Notes under the pieces: generated by a model | What the model was told of the DNA's origin: nothing | What the model saw: only the letters and a program-made list of their open reading frames with translations | The model's database searches: none | Translations under genes and position numbers: made by a program | Shown: positions 53,703 to 61,482 of the stretch, one piece after another | How positions within the stretch are numbered: the stretch's first letter is position 1 | Layout: each line of letters opens with the position of its first letter | Assembly: GCF_001563265.1 (NCBI RefSeq) | Contig: NZ_CP005085.1 | Span: 124,001-188,000, forward strand | Direction: 5' to 3' | DNA: 64,000 bases | Source: Sphingobium sp. TKS | Lineage (GTDB): Bacteria; Pseudomonadota; Alphaproteobacteria; Sphingomonadales; Sphingomonadaceae

Positions 53703-54263
53703 GATGCTTTGCCTTTGCGATGCGCCAGCGGGCCGATCCCGCTGGGATGGACAATCGCGAAGGCCCGGGGCCGAGGGGGCGGCGCACCGAAGCGAAGCGG
53801 AGGGGAACCCACGAATTGACGGGTGGTGCGGACAGAGGCCGTCAGGCCTCAACACGGCCGGAAAATCGGGGGTTGCGACGGACCCGCCCGGGCGTAGCGT
53901 TCATCCCCTCAAGCGGGAGGCGCGACCGGCGCCCACCGAAAGGCCTTGCTGTCAGAAATGACAAGGGTTGGGGTCGAGATCACCCCACAGATAAGGCCGA
54001 TCGGCGCGAAGCTGCGGCGCAACGGGTCTGCTCACCGCTCCGGCTTCGGCGCGGGTCGGGGGGATTTTTGGTGGCGAGAACATGGGTCAGTTGACTGGCG
54101 GACACAGGCGCGCGATCGGTTCGGCCGCCGGCTGACGACAGGAGGCCGACAGGGACAAGCGTGGCGCGCATGACCAGAACTGCCCGCGGTGCTGCCGGGC
54201 CAGGCGCAGCGCCCCACCCGGCGCTGTCAATTCATTCTTCGGCTAATCACGGGCGCCGCGCCG
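53703..54263. other. GC-rich gene-poor region
   Basis: 561 bp with no confident gene. It contains the ssb promoter region, a small hairpin CAGCGCC/GGCGCTG (54207-54226) that may end the toxin gene, and G/C-rich sequence with recurring AAAATCGGGGG-like words (53873 and, inverted, 54054). Short frames are of doubtful composition. Confidence 0.4.
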
Positions 54264-54653
54264 CTAGTCGCGATTGATGGATGCGGCGTTGGCAAGCAGC
54301 GCGGACAGGATGGAATTGGTGAAACCGGGGGGCATTCGTCCAGCGACAAAGGAGGGTTCACTGGTGACCGGCCGTATATCGTAGCCGAGCCATGTGAAGT
54401 GATTGTACTGATCGATGACGACGGCTGTCCCGCGAACGAGGCCCGCCGCGTCGGCGACGGCATCGGGTATGGGGAGCGTTGAGACAGACGCCTCTCCTTT
54501 GGTCGTGATCGCTACAGTGAATACGCGCTGATCCTTGACAGCGGCCACCATCACGGGACGCGTTTTTATTCCTTCGTCGCGGCCCGCGGCTTTGTCATGG
54601 GTGAAGAGGAAGACGTAATGGAGGATGTCGCCGACCTTAGGCAGCGGCGTCAT
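54264..54653 (-). CDS. PemK/MazF-like toxin
   Basis: 129 residues starting MTPLPKVGDILHYVFLF at ATG 54653. The MazF/PemK-like barrel is suggested by VGDIL ... KTRPVMVAAVKDQRVFTVAITTK and GTAVVIDQYNHFTWLGYD. Family toxins cleave mRNA. The antitoxin gene overlaps it upstream by 17 bp. The N-terminal GD is kept, but other catalytic positions cannot be judged by eye, so activity is uncertain. Confidence 0.72.
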   Translation of the reverse strand: MTPLPKVGDILHYVFLFTHDKAAGRDEGIKTRPVMVAAVKDQRVFTVAITTKGEASVSTLPIPDAVADAAGLVRGTAVVIDQYNHFTWLGYDIRPVTSEPSFVAGRMPPGFTNSILSALLANAASINRD

Positions 54654-54963
54654 CGTTCCACCGATCCGAGGCAAGTTCCTGGGCGGTCGGGCGAGCCGCC
54701 TCGAAGAGTGCGGCATGTTCCGCCGTCATTTCAGCAGTCGGGACGGCCTGCAGATCCAGAACCGCCAGGATCTGCCCGGCCGCGATGCGCTCGATGCGCT
54801 CGAAATAAGCCGCATCAGCGATCGTAAGATCGGGACGGCCATGCTTGGTAATCGTTACAGGCGACCGCCGCCCACGATCGAGATATTGTCCGGTGTGGTT
54901 GTGGAAATCGGTCAGCGGGACATTCTCTTTCCGTGTCGGAACGAGCGTGGCATCGGCAGCCAT
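54637..54963 (-). CDS. Phd/YefM-like antitoxin
   Basis: 108 residues starting MAADATLVPTRKENVPLTD at ATG 54963 with GAGGAG upstream. The Phd fold is seen in LTDFHNHTGQYLDRGRRSP, then VTITKHGRPDLTIADAAYFERI. The C-terminal half would wrap the toxin. It overlaps the toxin by 17 bp, so the two are coupled. Confidence 0.78.
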   Translation of the reverse strand: MAADATLVPTRKENVPLTDFHNHTGQYLDRGRRSPVTITKHGRPDLTIADAAYFERIERIAAGQILAVLDLQAVPTAEMTAEHAALFEAARPTAQELASDRWNDDAAA

Positions 54964-54975
54964 TGCGGAACTCCT

Positions 54976-55020
54976 CATTAATATTGCCAATATAGCAAAA
55001 ATGGCAAGTTTTGCAAGTTT
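54976..55020 (-). promoter_or_regulatory. Operator and promoter of the TA pair
   Basis: An AT-rich stretch upstream of the antitoxin with four TTGC/GCAA half-sites in alternating orientation (TTGCC at 54984-54988, AGCAA at 54994-54998, GGCAA at 55003-55007, TTGCAA at 55011-55016). Phd-type antitoxins bind such repeats to repress their operon. Confidence 0.5.
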
Positions 55021-55117
55021 GCTCCAACGCGCATGCGGACCCGGGACGAGCCGAACGGGGCAAGCCGATGCGCTCCCCTTTCCCACGAGAAGCAAAAGCG
55101 GCCAGCATCTAAACGAA

Positions 55118-55158
55118 GACAGGGCCCGCTTCGCCAGGGGTGCGAAGCGAGCCCTGTC
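55118..55158. terminator. 17-bp hairpin
   Basis: GACAGGGCCCGCTTCGC (55118-55134) pairs with GCGAAGCGAGCCCTGTC (55142-55158), 16 of 17 matches, with a 7-nt loop. It lies downstream of the minus-strand group that ends at 55201 and upstream of the TA promoter, so it probably separates the two transcription units. Confidence 0.65.
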
Positions 55159-55200
55159 ACCCCGCGCCGGGGGCTCGGGACGCGGGGTCAGGCGATAGCG

Positions 55201-55479
55201 TCAGTCTTGTTCGACGGGTTCAGGGGCGCGCTGGCGGCAGTCGCGACGCGCTGGCTCCTCGGAATCTTCGCCGAAGCCATGCTCGCTCGAGGACTGGCCG
55301 AGGCCAGCCTCGGCACCCTCCCCGCTAATGTCGGCACCGGCACTCCCGGTGTGGTCTGCACCAGGTACGCGCTGGAGCCAGTCAAAAGGGCACTGATGCA
55401 GCGCATCGCGATCCTGCTCAGGACAAAGGGGCCGGTAAGGCGAGCCATTCCGGCTGATCGTCCGTGATCGGGACGTCAT
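55201..55479 (-). CDS. Small protein sharing a C-terminal tail with the DUF736 protein
   Basis: Up to 92 residues; the start is uncertain because the frame overlaps the end of the upstream gene. The segment PGADHTGSAGADISGEG and EAGLGQSSSEHGF closely matches the tail of the DUF736 protein encoded at 58212. The DUF736 core itself is absent. An acidic extension ends EPVEQD. It may be a remnant created by recombination, or a real small protein. No function is assigned. Confidence 0.4.
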   Translation of the reverse strand: MTSRSRTISRNGSPYRPLCPEQDRDALHQCPFDWLQRVPGADHTGSAGADISGEGAEAGLGQSSSEHGFGEDSEEPARRDCRQRAPEPVEQD

Positions 55480-56113
55480 GGTGCGCGGCCTCGGCGTCGG
55501 AAAAGACCGTCGCGGCAGCGAGCGCGCCGAAGCCGGCTTCGCTGTTCCAGAACGTCAGCCCATCCTCGGGATCACGGGTTGCGAGCACAAAGCCATCGAC
55601 GCCCGCGTGATGATGGCGAGCAATCGCGCGATCGAGTAGTCGCGCGGACCCGCCGAATTCTATGTCGTTCGCACTGATGACGACATAGCCGCCTCCGAAT
55701 TCGCCTGGGCGCAGGCGATCGCAGTCGAGGCAATATTCGAAACCGATCGGCAGGGCGCTCCTGGCGACCGACTGGAGAAGCAGCGCTGCGGTCTCGATGT
55801 CGACCTGGTCGCCCGACAGCCAGACCTGGCGTGTTCCCGTCCCCTCCGGCGGGTCGATCTGCAGCGTGAAACCGAGACGTGGATAGTCGGGATCGCTGAA
55901 GATAGAACGGAAGCTCTCGAACAGCCCGGCCTTTGTGGGCGGGAAGATCCGGGCGAAATCGTCGCCCAGGGCCTGGTAGTGCTCTGCCAGCACGGCGCCC
56001 TCGAGATCACCGTTGGCAAGGATAGCGACGGCGTCGTCGATACGGCCGAGCACCTGGGCCTCGGCATCTGTGACGCGCAAGAGGAAGCTCGCTTTGATAA
56101 AATTGTTGGCCAT
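55418..56113 (-). CDS. Hypothetical plasmid protein
   Basis: 231 residues starting MANNFIKASFLLRVTDAEA at ATG 56113. Beta-rich and acidic, with RLGFTLQIDPPEG, QVWLSGDQVDIETAALLLQ and GFEYCLDCDRLRPGEFGGG. No family is recognised. Its size and context are those of plasmid backbone genes. It ends DDQPEWLALPAPLS. Confidence 0.7.
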   Translation of the reverse strand: MANNFIKASFLLRVTDAEAQVLGRIDDAVAILANGDLEGAVLAEHYQALGDDFARIFPPTKAGLFESFRSIFSDPDYPRLGFTLQIDPPEGTGTRQVWLSGDQVDIETAALLLQSVARSALPIGFEYCLDCDRLRPGEFGGGYVVISANDIEFGGSARLLDRAIARHHHAGVDGFVLATRDPEDGLTFWNSEAGFGALAAATVFSDAEAAHHDVPITDDQPEWLALPAPLS

Positions 56114-56276
56114 GGGTGTTACTCCTTGGGACGGCGCCAATCCCGGCGCGGGGGCGGCCTCGGGAAAAAGCCCGGACCATTTGCCCACGCCCCCTTCCCT
56201 CTTCCCACAAGGCGCGGCTGCGGAGTCAGCGTGTCGCTATTCGAAAAAGGAATGAACCGGCGTTCCGGTCGGGCTG

Positions 56277-56471
56277 TCAGGCTTTGCGGCCGCGACGCTG
56301 CGGCCCGACATGGTCGGCGGAGACTTCAAGGTCGATGGCCAGCTGGGTCAGCGTGCGGTGCGCGCCGAGCCGCTGCAACCCGTCCATTCGGGGATCGAGC
56401 TTCAACGTGGCGATACGACCCCGCACCAGCGAGGCGGCGACGCGCAGCGTATGGGGGTCGAGATCCGCCAT
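56277..56471 (-). CDS. Small hypothetical protein
   Basis: 64 residues starting MADLDPHTLRVAASLVRGR with GGAG upstream. The centre (RTLTQLAIDLEVSADHVGP) could be a small helix-turn-helix; the C-terminus is basic (RRGRKA). It is 163 bp upstream of the next minus-strand gene. No family is recognised. Confidence 0.5.
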   Translation of the reverse strand: MADLDPHTLRVAASLVRGRIATLKLDPRMDGLQRLGAHRTLTQLAIDLEVSADHVGPQRRGRKA

Positions 56472-56519
56472 GGCTCCGACGATAGCGCAAATCGCGCGAA
56501 CGCGCGAGCGGTGGCAGGT

Positions 56520-56757
56520 CTAGTCGGTTTCGAAATCCCGCCAGCGGTTGAGCAGTTCGATCATCTCGGTCTTGAACCCGAACGCAACGGGACAGACCGC
56601 GCCTTCATGCTGGCCCGGAAAACCGATGATCATGGTATGGACAGGCGCATTGCGTGTCCCTCACACCCAAATTGGCATAGCTGCTGATATCCGTAATCTC
56701 CTTGCCATCCGGGAAATCGAGCGTTCTGCGTATAATGTCACTCCATTGACCCGAGCT
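56520..56757 (-). pseudogene. Probable frameshifted small gene
   Basis: Just downstream of the DUF6915-like gene one frame reads SDIIRRTLDFPDGKEITD and continues SSYANLGVRD without a start codon; a second frame from ATG 56633 reads MIIGFPGQHEGAVCPVAFGF and ends RWRDFETD. Joined, they would make a plausible protein of about 70 residues. A frameshift between the two frames is the simplest reading. Function unknown. Confidence 0.35.
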
Positions 56758-57106
56758 TGGGATCCAGTCCTGGCGATCCCGCCGGATTGCCCCGCAGAAC
56801 CCACGGCATGGGCTGGATGAGCCGTGCCCAATCGGCAAATGAGGGAATCCGGCCGAGATCTTCTGTGACATGCATCTCGCCGATGAGGCGCACCGGCACC
56901 GCGCGGCCGTCGCTATTCCGGATGATGACGCCAAACACCGTCTCAGCCAGGAAGATACCTTCGGCGTGGTGGCGCAGCGCGCGGTGACGCGGGTCGGCGA
57001 TGATCTTCTTGGATTCGTCGAACCACTGATGAAGCGCGATATAATCGTCCGGCTTGCCGCCCCAGCGGCGCATCGAGCTCAGCGCATGATAATGGCAGTG
57101 CGACAC
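56738..57106 (-). CDS. DUF6915-like plasmid protein
   Basis: 122 residues starting MSHCHYHALSSMRRWGGKP. Conserved-looking His-rich N-terminus, then LHQWFDESKKIIADPRHRA followed by LRHHAEGIFLAETVFG and VRLIGEMHVTEDLGRIPSF. The concentration of His residues suggests metal binding. The family assignment is from memory of the pattern; the function is unknown. It starts 2 bp after the next upstream gene's stop. Confidence 0.68.
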   Translation of the reverse strand: MSHCHYHALSSMRRWGGKPDDYIALHQWFDESKKIIADPRHRALRHHAEGIFLAETVFGVIIRNSDGRAVPVRLIGEMHVTEDLGRIPSFADWARLIQPMPWVLRGNPAGSPGLDPKLGSME

Positions 57107-57108
57107 GG

Positions 57109-57582
57109 TCAGAGTTCCGTCTCAGTCGTGTCATAGTCGACGAAGCGGCTGTTATGCGTAAGTGTAACCGCGCCACTCGCCACGTCGATCGCGATGGTGC
57201 CCCAGGCCCCTTCGCCATTCTCCCAGCCCCTGTGATGGTCGCTCGCGGCGTTTTCCGCAAAGGCGCTCAACGCATCCTCCAGCTGGATGGCGCGGATCAT
57301 CATGTCGCCGCTCCATTCCACGGCGAAATGATCGCACAGAACGGACGGCAAGTCCCTCGTTTCGTTGCCGGCATAGGCGGTGACATCGCCGACGGAGCCT
57401 TCGTCGCCGCCGCCATCATAGCCGATCTCGACGCGGGTGATGCCGTGTTCGGCCAGGATCGGCAGAAAGCTCGCCTTGCAGCGGCTCTCGGCCTCACGGA
57501 CACGGCCGAGCTGTTCATCGATCTCGGCGACGATGCGCGCCGCGGTGGCAGCCTGTTCGGTGGTGAGCTTGAAGTCAGTCAT
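57109..57582 (-). CDS. DUF6878-like plasmid protein
   Basis: 157 residues starting MTDFKLTTEQAATAARIVA at ATG 57582. A helical N-terminus is followed by VEIGYDGGGDEGSVGDVTAY and WENGEGAWGTIAIDVASG. Gly/Asp-rich loops are typical of the group. Its start overlaps the end of the upstream gene by 8 bp; translational coupling is likely. Function unknown. Confidence 0.68.
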   Translation of the reverse strand: MTDFKLTTEQAATAARIVAEIDEQLGRVREAESRCKASFLPILAEHGITRVEIGYDGGGDEGSVGDVTAYAGNETRDLPSVLCDHFAVEWSGDMMIRAIQLEDALSAFAENAASDHHRGWENGEGAWGTIAIDVASGAVTLTHNSRFVDYDTTETEL

Positions 57583-58087
57583 GCGCTGATCTCCTGCAGA
57601 ATGGCGCGGCGCTGCCCGGATAGGCAGCGACAAGATTTTGGTGGAGGCGTTCGAAGTCGTGGACGGGATAGCGGCCCGTCGCATTCGGGCGGGTCGCGAG
57701 AATCGCCCCCATGACGATATCGGCGATACTGTCGCGCTCGAGGGTCGGGACGCCATCATCGTCATAACGTACCGGCGGCGCGAAGCCCGCCTCGACCCAG
57801 CTTGAAAGTCCGTCCTGGACGGCCTGTGAATAGGCTAGGACGGCGGCGTCGCTGTGGGCGGAACCGGCGTCGATCGTGAGCCCGAGCGTACGATAAATAC
57901 CGAAGTCGTGCCGGTTGGCGAGAGTGACGAAGGCACAGCCTTCAGGCGGCTGACCGAAGCGGGCGATCATCGCCGCGCGGTAGGTTGCGACCTCGAGGCG
58001 GTTGAGCCGCGCAAAATCTTCCGTCTGGCCAAGCTGTGCGCAGTCTTCATCTGCAGGCGCACCGCCGAGATCGATGGCGTCGGGCAT
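57575..58087 (-). CDS. Hypothetical plasmid protein
   Basis: 170 residues starting MPDAIDLGGAPADEDCAQL at ATG 58087. Helical core (DFARLNRLEVATYRAAMIARF) then GCAFVTLANRHDFGIYRTLG. No family is recognised. Part of the coupled minus-strand run that continues to 56738. Confidence 0.65.
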   Translation of the reverse strand: MPDAIDLGGAPADEDCAQLGQTEDFARLNRLEVATYRAAMIARFGQPPEGCAFVTLANRHDFGIYRTLGLTIDAGSAHSDAAVLAYSQAVQDGLSSWVEAGFAPPVRYDDDGVPTLERDSIADIVMGAILATRPNATGRYPVHDFERLHQNLVAAYPGSAAPFCRRSAHD

Positions 58088-58211
58088 GGTCTTCTCCTTC
58101 CTTGTGAGCACTGACCCGGTGCCCCCCGTCTTTTCGGCCGCGCGGCCGGAGGACGAGAAATCGGGCCCCGCTCCGGGATGGGGAGCGAGGCCCTTGGGCG
58201 CGATGCGGCAA

Positions 58212-58688
58212 TCAGCCGGCGAAGGCGTGTTCGCTCGAGGATTGGCCGAGGCCAGCCTCGGGGCCCTCGCCGCTCATGGCCGCGCCGGCACCGGCGGTCT
58301 CGTCGGCACCGGGCAGTGGCGGCAGGCCGTCATCGGCCTTGGGCGTCATCTCGGAGGCGAGATCGCGGCGACGCGTCGGGCGCGACCAGACGACATTGTA
58401 GCTGCCGTCGTCCTGGCGGAACGCGGAGATGTAGAGCGGCGCTGCCAGGCTCGGATCCTCGATCTTGCCATTGAGGAAGGCCTCGCCGGTGCCATTCGAG
58501 AACAGCTCGAAAAGCGCACCGACGTGAACCCAGGCCCGCGAGGCCGACAGTGCCAGCACCTCATATTTGGGCGCCTTGGGATTGGCCGAGTGTACCTCGC
58601 GCAGCGCAATCGTTATCGCGATGGTGAGCGTCGCGATCTTGCCGACATGGATGCCGGCGTCATTCTGCCTGATCGTACCGATGTTCAT
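58212..58688 (-). CDS. DUF736 domain protein
   Basis: 158 residues starting MNIGTIRQNDAGIHVGKIA. The first 110 residues are the DUF736 domain (LTIAITIALREV, then PKYEVLALS and AWVHVGALFELFSNGTGEAF). The C-terminal 45 residues are low-complexity and end PEAGLGQSSSEHAFAG, a tail shared with the frame at 55201. DUF736 genes are frequent on alphaproteobacterial plasmids; function unknown. Confidence 0.82.
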   Translation of the reverse strand: MNIGTIRQNDAGIHVGKIATLTIAITIALREVHSANPKAPKYEVLALSASRAWVHVGALFELFSNGTGEAFLNGKIEDPSLAAPLYISAFRQDDGSYNVVWSRPTRRRDLASEMTPKADDGLPPLPGADETAGAGAAMSGEGPEAGLGQSSSEHAFAG

Positions 58689-58835
58689 GGGACTTCTCCT
58701 GGAGGATGGCCTCGAACACCTTGTCCGGACCACCTTCCTCAGGCCCCCTCCCCTCCTCGGCCGTTCGGCCGAGCCGGCGCGCAAGCGCCCCTGTCCGAGG
58801 TCCGCACTTCGCGGCCTCGAGGGCGAGTCTTCCGG

Positions 58836-59162
58836 TCAGTGGAATGAGCCGAACAGACCGCGCTTGGCCTCGGCCTGGTGCGTTCCGTCCTTCACGCCGA
58901 TGGTCGCGCGCATGTCAGCCTCAAGGTCGGATGCGAGCGTCGCAGGGATTTCGGCATAACGCACGACAACGGCGATCGCGGCCTCCGGTGTCGGCAGTTC
59001 TCCCGGCTCCGTCCCGAGCCAGGTCATCGCCTCGCCTTCCTCCGGCTCGTCTTGGGTCGGGGTGAAGACCTGGGCGAAGTAGGTCTGCAAGGGTCGATCC
59101 CAACCGACGACCACGGCAATAGCGCCGCTGTGGGCCTTGGGTTTGAGATCATAGCGGCTCAT
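58836..59162 (-). CDS. Hypothetical plasmid protein
   Basis: 108 residues starting MSRYDLKPKAHSGAIAVVV at ATG 59162. The N-terminal part is a beta-rich segment (GWDRPLQTYFAQVFTPTQDE) and the C-terminus is helical and basic. Its start overlaps the upstream small gene by 4 bp (ATGA). No family is recognised. Confidence 0.68.
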   Translation of the reverse strand: MSRYDLKPKAHSGAIAVVVGWDRPLQTYFAQVFTPTQDEPEEGEAMTWLGTEPGELPTPEAAIAVVVRYAEIPATLASDLEADMRATIGVKDGTHQAEAKRGLFGSFH

Positions 59163-59437
59163 GACGGGCTCCTGCGTAAAGGGTAGTCGATGTGGGGCGC
59201 TGCTCCTCCGGCGCTCCGCAAGGCTTCGTGCGCGGCGCTTGCCGCGCGCGGGGCCGCAGCGCCGGCGAGCAGGTCGCCCGCAAGCCGCGGATGCACAACA
59301 GCGGCAAGAATGGCTTCGCGATCGGCGGCGACTTGCGGGCTTGATATCAGGCATCGTCCTGCGCCACACCCGGTGAGATACCCGGAGCCGGGCTCGAGCC
59401 CGACCTCTATCGCGTTTCGTCCCAGGGCCACCGTCAA
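59159..59437 (-). CDS. Small hypothetical protein coupled to the next gene
   Basis: 92 residues from a TTG at 59437 (a GTG two codons later is the alternative). Reads LGRNAIEVGLEPGSGYLTG, then REAILAAVVHPRLAGDLLAG. The ATGA overlap with the following gene is the main support; the ribosome site is poor. No family is recognised. Confidence 0.5.
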   Translation of the reverse strand: MTVALGRNAIEVGLEPGSGYLTGCGAGRCLISSPQVAADREAILAAVVHPRLAGDLLAGAAAPRAASAAHEALRSAGGAAPHIDYPLRRSPS

Positions 59438-59501
59438 TCGACGGCTTTCGGGTGCGAACCATTGCGCACCGCTGGCGATTGCCGCCGAGCGATTAACGCA
59501 A

Positions 59502-60188
59502 ATGTCGTCACCTCAACCATTGCCGGCGCCGGAAGCCCACGGCATGGTCGGATTCATGCTCGACCCTTTCGACCCCGACTGCTTCATCGTCTCTGCCAAC
59601 GTCCACATCATCGGCATCGAACCGAGGATCAGCCGCGTCCTCGAACTGCCGGTCAAGCTCAACTTCGCCCAACTGCACGAAGTTCTGCAGGTTGCCTTTG
59701 GATGGACAGACAGCCACCTTCACCAGTTCCACGTCGGAGGTCTTACCGTCGGCGCACCGGAGTTCAACGAAGATGACCTCTACGGGCCTCGCACATTCGA
59801 GGCAACCGGGGTCCGCCTCCAGGACCTGGCCTTTCCCTACGAAGCGGACCCGACGCTCACGATCATCTATGAGTATGATTTCGGGGATTGCTGGCGTCAC
59901 CAGATCTGTCTGCGCCGCCAGCCACGCGAGAATGGCACCGCCTACCCGCGCTGCGTGGCGGGCAGGCGCTCAGGTCCGCCGGAAGACGTGGGTGGCTATT
60001 CCGGCTATGCCGATTTTCTTGAAGCGTGGCTCGACCCGGCCCACGAGGAGCACAAGGCCATGCGCCGATGGGCTGGCCGGAAATTCGATCCCGAGCGTTT
60101 CGATCTCGACGCCACGAACAAGGCCATCGCGCGCGCCCTGAGGGCATCGAAGGGTGATTACAGGTTCAGACGCGTTCCCCGATCATAG
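59502..60188 (+). CDS. Plasmid pRiA4b ORF-3-like protein
   Basis: 228 residues starting MSSPQPLPAPEAHGMVGFM at ATG 59502. The PRiA4 ORF3 pattern is clear: RVLELPVKLNFAQLHEVLQ, AFGWTDSHLHQFHVGG, YEYDFGDCWRHQI and a late PEDVGGYSGYADFLEAW. The family is widespread on plasmids and in genomes, function unknown. It is plus-strand between minus-strand neighbours. No clear ribosome site precedes the ATG. Confidence 0.85.
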   Translation: MSSPQPLPAPEAHGMVGFMLDPFDPDCFIVSANVHIIGIEPRISRVLELPVKLNFAQLHEVLQVAFGWTDSHLHQFHVGGLTVGAPEFNEDDLYGPRTFEATGVRLQDLAFPYEADPTLTIIYEYDFGDCWRHQICLRRQPRENGTAYPRCVAGRRSGPPEDVGGYSGYADFLEAWLDPAHEEHKAMRRWAGRKFDPERFDLDATNKAIARALRASKGDYRFRRVPRS

Positions 60189-60260
60189 TCGGCGACGTCA
60201 CCGCAGTCAGTCTGACTGACGTATCTGACGCATGGATTCCACTGCAGCCGCGGTTTCAGT

Positions 60261-60540
60261 TTATTTTTGCGCCACCTTGTAGACGGCGTTACGGTCGCGT
60301 CTACCCACAGCGACAACGATAACAATCACCTCAGCATCGTGCACTTCGTAGACGAGACGATAACCGACACCGCGCAGCTTGATTTTATAGCGATCCTTGC
60401 CCGCGGACAGGCGGGCCGAAGGGACATGTGGCGTCTCAAGGCGTTCTATCAGCTTCTTCTTGAACTGTTCCCGAACTTGCGAATCGAGTTTGCGCCATTC
60501 CTTTAAAAGCCGACTCTAGAAAGCCCAGCTCATAGGTCAT
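60261..60540 (-). pseudogene. RelE/ParE-like toxin with frameshift
   Basis: From ATG 60540 the frame reads MTYELGFLESAF and then breaks. One base later in a TTTT run the other frame continues EWRKLDSQVREQFKKKLIE and through KDRYKIKLRGVGYRLVYEV to the stop at 60261. Removing one T restores a full RelE-type mRNA interferase of about 92 residues. The ATG overlaps the antitoxin stop. Either a decayed gene or a homopolymer sequencing error. Confidence 0.65.
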
Positions 60541-60695
60541 TGAGCGCAATCTTGATGACGGGCTCGCCCGCGTGCGCATCCGCGATAGCGTTTAGTTCGA
60601 GATCTTCGAGGCGGTCCATAAGCGCCTCGAAAGCCTTGGCCGGCACACAGTAGAATGCCGATACCGGCACGGGTGCTCGCAAGGAGCATAGACAT
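60530..60695 (-). pseudogene. RelB-like antitoxin, start region frameshifted
   Basis: The frame VPVSAFYCVPAKAFEALMDR and LEDLELNAIADAHAGEPVIK ending ALNDL is a typical RelB-type antitoxin of RelBE pairs, but it lacks an in-frame ATG. The natural ATG (60695, reading MSMLLAST) is one base out of frame, separated by a CCC run. A GTG at 60670 could give a 46-residue product. It overlaps the toxin by 11 bp. Confidence 0.55.
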
Positions 60696-60707
60696 GGCCC
60701 TTTCTTC

Positions 60708-61352
60708 TCAAGCGACCAGGCGGGGCTGGGCGGGTGTCGGCAAAGGGAGCCGCAAGTCCCGGCGGATGCGCGCCGCGAAGCGATCGGGTTCAAGAAGCTC
60801 GCGAACCGCAGCCCAATGGTTGCGCTCACCGATATGGTCCTGGCGGCCCTGAACCTTGCGGAAGCATATCGCGCGGTCGGATCCGAATGGCCCGAGCGAC
60901 ATCTGGACCCAGATGGTCTCACCATGGAGCGTTACCTCCCCCGAGACGGCGGGGCCGGCCTTGTTGGAACGAACGTCAAAGCTTCCGTCGTTAAGGCCGA
61001 GGGCCTCGGCCAGGCGGCGCATCGCGCTGCGACCCTCTGAATGGAACAACCGCTTGGCGGGCTCGTCATAGGCCACCCCGCGCAGCGCCAGCGTCTTGAG
61101 CATCGGGCGGCTGCGAAGCTCCGCTATTTGCGCTGCGCAAGCGTGGCGAAGTTCGGCGTCATCGGCCCGGTCTGCGCACAGGGTCGAGAGGTGGCGCGCG
61201 AGCAGGATGACCGCGGGATCACTCTCGATTATAAGCCCCGCATTGCGGCAATCAGCGATGGCCGCCTGAAGGGCGTGGAGCGTGGCGCCGATCGTGGTCA
61301 AGGCGCCCGGCTCGAGCGCCAGTTGGTAGCGGAATGCGACATCGTAGCTCAT
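60708..61352 (-). CDS. Hypothetical plasmid protein
   Basis: 214 residues starting MSYDVAFRYQLALEPGALT at ATG 61352 (GGATCC-rich upstream with GGAGG just before). A helical N-terminal part (ATLHALQAAIADCRNAGLI) is followed by a beta-rich segment (VSGEVTLHGETIWVQMSLG) and a basic C-terminus. No family is recognised. It lies upstream of the RelBE remnant by 12 bp. Confidence 0.65.
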   Translation of the reverse strand: MSYDVAFRYQLALEPGALTTIGATLHALQAAIADCRNAGLIIESDPAVILLARHLSTLCADRADDAELRHACAAQIAELRSRPMLKTLALRGVAYDEPAKRLFHSEGRSAMRRLAEALGLNDGSFDVRSNKAGPAVSGEVTLHGETIWVQMSLGPFGSDRAICFRKVQGRQDHIGERNHWAAVRELLEPDRFAARIRRDLRLPLPTPAQPRLVA

Positions 61353-61482
61353 GGGATCCTCCGGGGTTCTCGGGCGGCCCATCCGCCCGCGTCCCCGGTT
61401 CCCCCTCCCCTTTCTGCGGCGCCTGCGCGGAGGAGCGGCACCCGGATAAGGCGGGTTCGCCCGGCCGGGAGGCTGGGCCCAT

